Shown piece after piece: positions 1-5,171 of a DNA stretch of 5,171 nucleotides. The stretch comes from JALXCG01 sp026991065 [NCBI: Gemmatimonadota bacterium] (GTDB taxonomy: Bacteria; GCA-2686955). The stretch spans positions 1 to 5,171 of the forward strand of contig JALXCG010000543.1 of assembly GCA_026991065.1 (NCBI GenBank), given 5' to 3'. A program made the position numbers and the translations under genes. Every line of letters starts with the position of its first letter. Position 1 is the stretch's first letter. Below the pieces are notes generated by a model, which saw only the letters and a program-made list of their open reading frames with translations, did not search any database and was not told the DNA's origin.

Positions 1-1248
1 CCCCTCCAGCTTGCGCAGGATCGCCCGCGCGCTCATGCTGCCCTTGTAGACATAGAGCGCCGCGGAAGCGTCCGCGTCCAGCGCCGCTTCGCTCACCCGC
101 AGGCGGTGGCTGACCGCGAAGATGACGCGCTCGGCGAGACCGCCCTCGACCAGTTCGATCCGCCGCCAGACCGCGTCGCGGCTCCAGAAGCCCATCACCT
201 CCAGATAAACCGGCGGGCGGTCGGGGTGGGTGAAGCGAAGATCGGGGATGCAGAGGCCGAGACCGAGCCGGTGGAGCAGTTTGGTGGCGGTGCGCACTTT
301 CCAGGAACTCTCCTGGCGGCGGAAGGCGGCGACCAGGCGCTCCACCTCGTCGGGCAGCCGCACCTTCTCCCGGGGACGCGGCACCGGGGGTTGCCCGGCC
401 GGCGTCTCCGCGCTTGCGGCCGCGGCGCCAGCGCTGCTCTTGTTGCTCTCCAGTTGAAACTGCAGCGCGCGCCGCTCCCGCCCCCAGAGAATGTCGGCCC
501 GCAGCGAGAACTCCGCGCTGCCGCGCAGCGCCGGCAGCAGCAGCGCCAGTTGCAGCCCGTAGCGGGTGCCGGCCTGGAACAGACTCGCCGGACCGTCCAC
601 CTGAATCCGGTAGACGCCATCGGGGAGCGGATCCAGGCGAAAGAGCAGGCGGCGGAATTTCAGCGTGCGAAAAAAGAGCCGCGCCAGCCCCGGCTCATGG
701 AAGCGCGCCTCGATCACCACCCGCGTCGCGCGCAACAGGATCGCCTGATCCAGGTTCTGATCGTAAAGCCGCAGCAGCGCCTCCGCATCCAGCGACTCAA
801 ACTCCACCAATCGCTGCGCCTCCTTGAGATCGGCGTGGAGCCCCTCCTCCAGCGCCGCGGCGCTCAACCCATGACGCGCCGCAACCCGCGTCAACACCGC
901 GTCACGGTCGAACCGCTCACCCGGCTGCAGCGCGCGCCGCACCTCCGCCGCGTGGGCAAAAAGATCGGCCCGCAGCAGCGGTGGATCCACCTCGCCCGGC
1001 GCCTGAAACTCACAGCGATCGAGGAGCAGCTTGCGCAGGCCGTTGGCCACCAGTTGCTCGAAGGGCTCCACCGCCACCCCGTCCAGCGCCTCCTTGATCC
1101 GCGCCCGGCTCTCGCCCACCGACTCGCGCAGAATCTCCCCATAGGCCGCGGCGATCTGGGCATAGCGCTCGCGCAGCCGCGGCTGGGGCCGCAGCGGTTC
1201 GATCCGGCCATTGCGGGTGCGCACCCGCACCAGGTCAGCGGTAAGCAC
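1..1248 (-). CDS. DUF790 family protein, Bax1-like nuclease partner of XPB helicase (3' end cut by window edge)
   Basis: The minus-strand frame from a GTG at 1248-1246 stays open for 416 codons to the window edge, so the C-terminus is missing. It begins LTADLVRVRTRNGRIEP, the usual opening of DUF790 proteins. A helical middle (about 30-200) is followed by a nuclease-like region with IPDLRF (D336) and YLEVMGFWSRDAVWRRIEL (E350), matching the PD-(D/E)XK-like core and the E-x-x-GFW signature of the family. Positions often lysine after this motif are arginine here (R362/R363). An Ala/Pro/Ser-rich stretch at about 270-294 looks like a flexible linker before the nuclease part. Archaeal Bax1 binds XPB and cuts DNA near unwound junctions; the same cytoplasmic DNA-processing role is inferred here. 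The gene overlaps the helicase stop by 14 bases and has GGAGG upstream, which supports the GTG start and translational coupling. The family call is strong; nuclease activity is inferred from family. Confidence 0.9.
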   Translation of the reverse strand, partial: MLTADLVRVRTRNGRIEPLRPQPRLRERYAQIAAAYGEILRESVGESRARIKEALDGVAVEPFEQLVANGLRKLLLDRCEFQAPGEVDPPLLRADLFAHAAEVRRALQPGERFDRDAVLTRVAARHGLSAAALEEGLHADLKEAQRLVEFESLDAEALLRLYDQNLDQAILLRATRVVIEARFHEPGLARLFFRTLKFRRLLFRLDPLPDGVYRIQVDGPASLFQAGTRYGLQLALLLPALRGSAEFSLRADILWGRERRALQFQLESNKSSAGAAAASAETPAGQPPVPRPREKVRLPDEVERLVAAFRRQESSWKVRTATKLLHRLGLGLCIPDLRFTHPDRPPVYLEVMGFWSRDAVWRRIELVEGGLAERVIFAVSHRLRVSEAALDADASAALYVYKGSMSARAILRKLEG

Positions 1249-2596
1249 TGTGGTCCCGCCTCCGTTGGCTGGTGTATTGCTCGGCGGTGTCGGCGGCCAC
1301 CAACTCATAGAGCAGCGCTTGCTTCTCCCCCTGCTTGCGCAGAATCCGCCCCAGTCGCTGCACATGCTCGCGCACCGAGCCACTGCCGGAGATCACAATG
1401 GCGACATTGGCGGCGGGAATGTCCACCCCCTCATTCAGCACCTTCGAGGTGGCCACGGCGCCGTAGCGCCCCGCGGCAAACCCCTCCAAAATGGCGCTGC
1501 GTTCCCGCACCCGGGTCTGGTGGGTGATCACCGGGATCAGGAACCGGCGCGACACCTCGTAGGCGGTGACATTGTTCTGGGTAAAGAGCAGCACCCGGTC
1601 GTGGCGGTGCTGGTGCAGCAGGTGCTCCACGTACTCCAGCTTCGACGGCGCGGCGAACGAAAGCATTCGCTGCTGCTGGTAGGCGCGCATAGCGCGCCGT
1701 CCCGCGGCGCTGCGCGACGAGCGGATGACAAACTCCGCCCAGCCGCCGGGCTGCGACATGCGGATCCCCTGCCCAACCACAAACGCTCGGTAGATCCCCC
1801 GCGCCTCCTCGTAGGCGGCGCGCTCCTCCGGTGTCAGCTCCACCGCCACCCGCTGGGTGCGGTAGTTGGCCAGATACTCCCCGGCCAGTTCGCCGACGTC
1901 GCGACGAAATACGGTCGGCCCGATCAACCGCCGCAGTTCCTCTTCGCGGCCATCACCACGCTCCGGAGTGGCGGTCAGCCCGAGCCGGAAAGGCGCCAGG
2001 CTGGCGGTGGCCGCAAAACGGTAACTGCTTCCCGGCAGGTGGTGCGCCTCGTCGAACACCACCAGGCCGAAGCGCGCGCCGAGGTTCTCCATGTGCAGAT
2101 GGGCCGAATCGTAGGTGGTCACCGTCAGCGCTTGCACGTCGTACTCGCCGCCCCCCACCAGCCCCACCGGGCCGCCGAAATTGACCCGCAGCAGATCGAA
2201 CCACTGCCGCACCAGGTCGAGCGTCGGCGCCACCACCAGCGTGGCGCGGCGCACTGCGTCGATCGCCATCAGCGCCACTTGCGTCTTGCCCGAGCCGGTG
2301 GGCAGCACCACCAGACCGCGGCCGCGGTTGCCGCGCCAGGCGCGCAGGGCCTCTGTCTGAAATGGCCGCGGCTCACGGACCACCCGTAGTCCCCGCTCCA
2401 GCGTGGCATACTCCCGCGCTTCGTCGCGGTAGGGAATCCCCTGCTTTTCCAGGGCAAGGATGATGGCGGCATAGTCGATGGCCGGGGCGCGGAAGCAGCC
2501 GCTGCGCTCATCCCACAACACCCTCTCCGGCAAAAGCGCGGCATCCTCCACGGCGGAGAGTGCGAGCGTGCCGGCTTGAAAGCGGAGATTCAACAT
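1235..2596 (-). CDS. XPB-type superfamily 2 DNA helicase (DEAH box)
   Basis: This 453-residue protein is an ATP-dependent DNA helicase/translocase of the archaeal/bacterial XPB type. An N-terminal region (about 1-70) corresponds to the damage-recognition-like domain. Helicase domain 1 carries the Q-motif-like RPFQTEAL (77-84), Walker A LPTGSGKT (98-105), motif Ia APTLDLVRQW, DEAH (182-185) and LTAT (207-210). A thumb-like helical segment (about 250-312) follows. Helicase domain 2 has LLFTQNN, ITHQTRVRER, VLNEGVDIP (386-394) and QRLGRILR (413-420). From memory, the C-terminal half resembles Archaeoglobus XPB closely, including the SGSGS-RE-QRLGRILR block. The RED motif position reads R-G-D (213-215). 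ATG at 2596 is chosen over a TTG at 2650 because the TTG lies inside the predicted promoter -10 box and the extra 18 residues translate repeat-like DNA. The start has no clear Shine-Dalgarno. The gene overlaps the downstream DUF790 gene by 14 bases, which indicates an operon and a protein pair. Confidence 0.93.
   Translation of the reverse strand: MLNLRFQAGTLALSAVEDAALLPERVLWDERSGCFRAPAIDYAAIILALEKQGIPYRDEAREYATLERGLRVVREPRPFQTEALRAWRGNRGRGLVVLPTGSGKTQVALMAIDAVRRATLVVAPTLDLVRQWFDLLRVNFGGPVGLVGGGEYDVQALTVTTYDSAHLHMENLGARFGLVVFDEAHHLPGSSYRFAATASLAPFRLGLTATPERGDGREEELRRLIGPTVFRRDVGELAGEYLANYRTQRVAVELTPEERAAYEEARGIYRAFVVGQGIRMSQPGGWAEFVIRSSRSAAGRRAMRAYQQQRMLSFAAPSKLEYVEHLLHQHRHDRVLLFTQNNVTAYEVSRRFLIPVITHQTRVRERSAILEGFAAGRYGAVATSKVLNEGVDIPAANVAIVISGSGSVREHVQRLGRILRKQGEKQALLYELVAADTAEQYTSQRRRDHSAYR
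1259..1263 (-). promoter_or_regulatory. Shine-Dalgarno site for the DUF790/Bax1-like gene
   Basis: The minus strand reads GGAGG here, ten bases before the GTG at 1248-1246. It lies inside the last codons of the helicase gene. It is the only good ribosome-binding site near this junction and decides in favour of the GTG start, because no ATG in this frame lies nearby. Confidence 0.6.
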
Positions 2597-2599
2597 CGA

Positions 2600-2649
2600 C
2601 GGGCGGCGGCCAGGGCTGAGGGTTGGCGAGAGAGGCGAAGCGAGGGGCA
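2600..2649 (-). other. Helicase 5' leader with repeat-like C/T-rich sequence
   Basis: The minus strand here reads as a run of CCTCTC / CCAACCCTCAGCCCT-type blocks. Translated, it gives the SPLSPTLSPGR string. Such C/T-rich blocks commonly occur as dispersed intergenic elements in proteobacterial genomes and often appear as false N-terminal extensions. Membership in a repeat family is inferred, since only one copy is in the window. No clear Shine-Dalgarno precedes the ATG. Confidence 0.35.
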
Positions 2650-2664
2650 ACTATAGCTTGCCCC
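2644..2664. repeat. Perfect inverted repeat over the -10 box
   Basis: Seven-base arms GGGGCAA (2644-2650) and TTGCCCC (2658-2664) flank a seven-base centre CTATAGC. The -10 box of the predicted helicase promoter lies within it. It could be an operator or, if transcribed from upstream, an RNA hairpin. No U-rich tract follows on the minus strand, so an intrinsic terminator is unlikely. Confidence 0.65.
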
Positions 2665-2678
2665 GCTGCCTTTTTCAG
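2650..2678 (-). promoter_or_regulatory. Predicted sigma70-type promoter of the helicase-DUF790 operon
   Basis: On the minus strand a -35 like CTGAAA (2678-2673, four of six matches to TTGACA) and a -10 TATAGT (2655-2650, five of six matches to TATAAT) are separated by exactly 17 bases. Transcription would begin near 2643, giving a leader of about 47 bases before the ATG at 2596. It is in the right place for an independent promoter of the helicase operon, downstream of the phosphodiesterase stop. Box matches were made by eye; no start site has been measured. Confidence 0.5.
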
Positions 2679-2683
2679 GCAGC
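2665..2683. repeat. Perfect inverted repeat over the -35 box, abutting the first
   Basis: Seven-base arms GCTGCCT (2665-2671) and AGGCAGC (2677-2683) flank TTTTC. It starts at the base directly after the first inverted repeat ends and covers the -35 box. The arm sequences of the two repeats differ, so they are not copies of one site. On the minus strand it is followed by GGGGC, not by Ts, which argues against a simple terminator. Confidence 0.6.
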
Positions 2684-2705
2684 GCTCGGCCGGGGCCCGT
2701 ATTCG

Positions 2706-3830
2706 CTAATGCTCACCGCGCGGCGCCGGCGCCCGGTCATTCACCCGCAGATCCTGGGCGGCGTTGATGGTGGAGCCGGGAATCGGGCCCAACCCGAGCA
2801 GCTTCAGCGCCAGATTCCCGCTCCCGCCATTGCGCAGCGGCGGCCGCGCAGTGTTGTAGTCGGGGCGCCCGCTGCCGGGATCGAAGCGCGTTGGGGGAAC
2901 CAGGTCATAGAGATCGGCGCCGGCCTTCACGCCGGGCCCCCAGACCAGGAAGGGAATGGTGTAGTCCGCGGGAAGTGAAGGCGTGCCGTGCGAACGGCCG
3001 CTCCCGCCGTGATCGCTGGTCACAATGACAACCGTATCGCCGTGCAGCAGCGGGTCGCTTTCGATCGTCGCCAGCAGCTCCCCAAGATAACCATCCACCG
3101 CCTTGACCGCGCGATTCCAGGCCGGGCTGCCCCAGCCGCTCCTGTGCCCGGCGGAGTCGGGGTCGCGGTAGTGCACGAATGTGTAGTTGAAGTGGTGGTT
3201 GCGCAAGCCGGCGAGCAGAGCGGCCTGCATCGGAGCCGCGGTTCCGGGGGTTCCGCTCGAGCGGTTCAGATAGAGGTCGATCTTGTCGCGACCGTTGTCC
3301 GCGCCGGTGCGATCGGGCGCGCCGGCGGCTGCATTGTAGGAGTGCTCGAAGATGACGAACTTGGGTTTGCTGGCGTAGAGGGCGGTGGACAGGCCGTTGT
3401 CGTGCGCCACATCGAAGGTGCTGGCAATATAGGAGAGATGGGGATTGCCCGAATTGTGCAGGGTGGCGTCCGGCGCCGGCATGGCGTTGGCGCGGTAGCC
3501 GTGGTGAACGGTGTCGGGCTGGCCCGCCGGCTGCGTGACCGGGCGCCCGGTGAGCATGCTGATGTGGTTGGGCAGGGTGATGGTGTGGGTGTAGTCGGTG
3601 CGCGCGTTGAAGGTGCTCGCCCCCTCCCGGCGCAGGCGCGCGAAGTTGGCGTAGTCGCCCGCGCGGTCGCTCTCGATCAAGGCCTGCAGCAGGTCGCCCC
3701 GCAACCCATCCACGCTGATCTGAACCACATGGCCGACCGGCGCGGCGGTGGCGGCGGATCCTCCCCAGCGGAGAGCGACCGCGACAATCAGGGCGAAAGC
3801 GGGACGGGAAGAGATGGCGATTCGGCGCAT
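2706..3830 (-). CDS. Exported alkaline-phosphatase-superfamily phosphodiesterase/nucleotide pyrophosphatase
   Basis: This 374-residue protein belongs to the type I phosphodiesterase/nucleotide pyrophosphatase group, two-zinc enzymes that cleave phosphate mono- or diesters. From the ATG at 3830 it has a signal peptide: MRRIAISSRP basic region, AFALIVAVAL core, and a likely cut after ATA at residue 29, so it acts in the periplasm or outside. All expected metal and catalytic positions are visible: D41 in ISVDGLRGD, nucleophile T85 in TLPNH, D225 and H229 in DPDSAGH, D273 and H274 in SDHGG, H281 in RSHGT. The C-terminus PGSTINAAQDL is typical of the family. An in-frame ATG at 3902 would add 24 residues (398 in all), but it would give a very long signal peptide and it translates repeat-like GC-rich sequence. 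Neither start has a convincing Shine-Dalgarno. The substrate cannot be told from sequence. No functional tie to its neighbours is seen. Confidence 0.9.
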   Translation of the reverse strand: MRRIAISSRPAFALIVAVALRWGGSAATAAPVGHVVQISVDGLRGDLLQALIESDRAGDYANFARLRREGASTFNARTDYTHTITLPNHISMLTGRPVTQPAGQPDTVHHGYRANAMPAPDATLHNSGNPHLSYIASTFDVAHDNGLSTALYASKPKFVIFEHSYNAAAGAPDRTGADNGRDKIDLYLNRSSGTPGTAAPMQAALLAGLRNHHFNYTFVHYRDPDSAGHRSGWGSPAWNRAVKAVDGYLGELLATIESDPLLHGDTVVIVTSDHGGSGRSHGTPSLPADYTIPFLVWGPGVKAGADLYDLVPPTRFDPGSGRPDYNTARPPLRNGGSGNLALKLLGLGPIPGSTINAAQDLRVNDRAPAPRGEH

Positions 3831-4250
3831 GGCATTTCGGGCAACGAGGGTGCGGAGAGCGCGGAGGGCGTTCGGCACGGACAGAGCAACGTTTTTTAGC
3901 ATACCACCGTCGGCCCATCAGATGTGCGGCGCGGCGGCACGAACACCCGGCGCCGGCGCCAGTCGCGCGGGCACTGGTTCGGCCGCGGTGAAGAGCCGCG
4001 CCTCAGCCGCTCCGCCCGCTCACCGCCGAATCCTGGTGGATCGGGAGTGTTGCCCGGTTGCCGCCGCTTTTGAGCCAAGGCCCGCCGTGGCGCAGGCGCC
4101 TCTTCGGCCAGGACCCGGCGGTCCACACGGCGATTTGCTCCGGGGCGACGGGCGGCGGCGTGGCGATGGGCCGGCGCGGTGCAGACAAATCAAGCCGAAA
4201 ATGGTGTTTGGTCTGTTGGGTCGGGCGGCGGGACTGCTCCACCAACCCAC
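3831..4250. other. Intergenic and leader region without a recognisable gene
   Basis: This stretch of about 420 bases lies between the beta-helix stop and the preferred phosphodiesterase start. The short open frames on both strands are low-complexity, Arg/Ala/Pro-rich translations with no recognisable domain and look like products of high GC. It contains a 12-base self-complementary GGCGCCGGCGCC (3949-3960) and, at 3839-3878, a loose run of GCGGAG-type units. No convincing terminator with a T-tract follows the beta-helix gene, and no good -35/-10 pair precedes the phosphodiesterase gene. Confidence 0.5.
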
Positions 4251-5171
4251 TCAGCGCTGGTGGCGCGCGAGGTCGATGCGCGGCAAGAGCGGCGGAAAGT
4301 GTCCGCTGCCCGAAAGCTCGGCGTAGCGACCATATTCGAGGGCGGCGCCGGCGCGCTCACCGGCCCCGCGATCGGGCGCGGCGCCGCTGAAATCGTCGTT
4401 GAAGCCGGGCAGCAGACAACCGTCATCCTGACCCGCGGCGCCCTCCGCCAGCCAGATGATCCCCGCCTCGGGGTCGTTGGCGGGATCGTAATCGGGCTGG
4501 TAGTCGCAGTCATCCAGGCCCCAGAGCAGATGCTCGCCGAGGGCTTCGAGTTCGGTGATATCGCCGCTGCAAAGATCGTAATCGTAGTGGTTTTCCTGAC
4601 CGGGCGGCGCCGTGGTGGTGTCGTCATCGGCACGCGAGTGGAAGGCCCACTGGCGGGCGGGTTCGCGCACCTGAAAGATGTTGTTGCGAGAGACCAGGTT
4701 GAAGACCGGGCCGCGGTTGCTGTTCTGATTGACCACGTCATGCGCCACGCCGCGGCCGAGCACCGCCTGCGGCAGGCCGTTACAGACGATCTCCGGCTGC
4801 AGGGTGGTGTTGTGATAGAGATAGATGCGCCCGTTGCCGTAGAAATCGGTGCAGTTGTCGGGATAGGAATCGAAATTGTTGCAGCCATTGCCCAGTTTCA
4901 CAAAAACTCCGGCGTTGCTCTCCTCCGCGGGGAGTGTGCCGGGCTGCTTGCGGCTACCGGCGGCCACATTGCGAAACACGTAGAGCGGGCCGATCGAAGT
5001 GGTCGCCAGGGCGATCATGGTCTGGGAACGGTCGATGTAGTTCTCCCAGATGCGCACATTGACCCCACCCCCCTCCGCTTCGATCGCGTCATCCCAGCAG
5101 TCGGCCAGGCGGTTCTGATAGATGTCGGAATCGGCGCCGGGAAAGCCGTAGTCGGAGTAGTTGGAACCGCC
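4251..5171 (-). CDS. Right-handed parallel beta-helix (pectate-lyase-like) protein, C-terminal fragment
   Basis: The minus-strand frame is open from the right window edge to TGA at 4253-4251, giving 306 residues of a longer protein. The N-terminal part has beta-helix coil repeats: DSDIYQNRLADCWDDAIEAE (15-34), then GGGVNVRIWENYIDRS, GPLYVFRNVA, GRIYLYHNTT and FNLVSRNNIF, each with the hydrophobic-strand plus Asn-turn pattern of the fold. The end has PDRGAGE (256-262), a variant of the PDxGAxE motif that often closes these proteins. Seven cysteines (25, 97, 107, 130, 191, 212, 242) suggest disulfides and an exported location; the signal peptide would lie outside the window. The family covers polysaccharide lyases, glycosidases and surface adhesins. 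No catalytic set is identifiable in the part seen, so the substrate is unknown. A GTG at 5057 is internal, not the start, because the same fold continues upstream of it. Confidence 0.85.
   Translation of the reverse strand, partial: GGSNYSDYGFPGADSDIYQNRLADCWDDAIEAEGGGVNVRIWENYIDRSQTMIALATTSIGPLYVFRNVAAGSRKQPGTLPAEESNAGVFVKLGNGCNNFDSYPDNCTDFYGNGRIYLYHNTTLQPEIVCNGLPQAVLGRGVAHDVVNQNSNRGPVFNLVSRNNIFQVREPARQWAFHSRADDDTTTAPPGQENHYDYDLCSGDITELEALGEHLLWGLDDCDYQPDYDPANDPEAGIIWLAEGAAGQDDGCLLPGFNDDFSGAAPDRGAGERAGAALEYGRYAELSGSGHFPPLLPRIDLARHQR

Noticed and set aside
106-1527. Long plus-strand open frame of 473 codons
   Set aside because: It is antisense to the clear DUF790 and helicase frames, its translation is Arg/Gln/His/Pro-rich without any domain, and such antisense frames are expected in GC-rich genes.
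1211-2389. Plus-strand open frame of 392 codons
   Set aside because: It lies entirely opposite the helicase gene, whose motifs are unmistakable, and encodes no recognisable protein.
2644-2683. Intrinsic terminator for the phosphodiesterase gene
   Set aside because: Both hairpins lack a following T-tract on the minus strand, and they fit better as promoter-overlapping palindromes.
2988-3899. Plus-strand open frame of 303 codons rich in Val/Gly/Ala
   Set aside because: It is the antisense shadow of the phosphodiesterase gene, which has all metal ligands in order; the Val/Gly pattern reflects codon complementarity.
3898-3903. A TATGCT -10 box upstream of the phosphodiesterase gene
   Set aside because: No acceptable -35 sequence lies 16 to 18 bases upstream, so the match is not above chance.
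3748-4326. Plus-strand open frame of 192 codons spanning the intergenic region
   Set aside because: It has a low-complexity Arg/Ala translation, no Shine-Dalgarno and no domain, and it overlaps two minus-strand genes at its ends.
4190-4888. Minus-strand open frame of 232 codons overlapping the beta-helix gene
   Set aside because: It is a Ser/Thr/Ile/Arg-rich out-of-frame translation of the beta-helix gene with no domain of its own.
5055-5057. GTG as the start of the beta-helix gene
   Set aside because: The frame continues upstream to the window edge with typical beta-helix sequence (DSDIYQNRLADCWDD), so this GTG encodes an internal valine.

Overview
The window is GC-rich and fully bacterial in layout. 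Four protein-coding genes all lie on the minus strand, so transcription runs from high to low coordinates. No tRNA, rRNA, CRISPR array, insertion sequence or phage gene is visible. GC-rich codon use, a GGAGG ribosome-binding site and a close-to-consensus sigma70-type promoter suggest a high-GC bacterium, perhaps a proteobacterium. The lineage cannot be fixed from this sequence alone.

Read in transcription order: (1) 5171-4251 is the C-terminal 306 residues of a probably secreted right-handed parallel beta-helix protein whose 5' end lies outside the window. (2) 4250-3831 is non-coding or leader sequence. (3) 3830-2706 encodes an exported alkaline-phosphatase-superfamily phosphodiesterase/nucleotide pyrophosphatase with all the expected metal ligands. 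(4) 2705-2597 is a 109-base spacer with two perfect, directly abutting inverted repeats lying exactly on a -35/-10 promoter. (5) 2596-1235 encodes an XPB-type superfamily 2 helicase. (6) 1248 to the left edge encodes a DUF790 protein, the bacterial relative of archaeal Bax1, overlapping the helicase gene by 14 bases and lacking only its C-terminal end.

The main point of interest is the helicase-nuclease pair at 1-2596. In archaea XPB and Bax1 form a DNA-unwinding and incising complex proposed to act in nucleotide-excision-type repair. Here the same two-gene unit sits in a bacterial-style operon with its own promoter, a likely translationally coupled start, and a changed RED motif in the helicase. 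The DUF790 reading frame has only a GTG start and runs off the window edge, so a search for complete ATG-started frames misses it, and a long antisense frame covers it.

The two other genes encode exported or envelope proteins and show no functional link with the repair pair.
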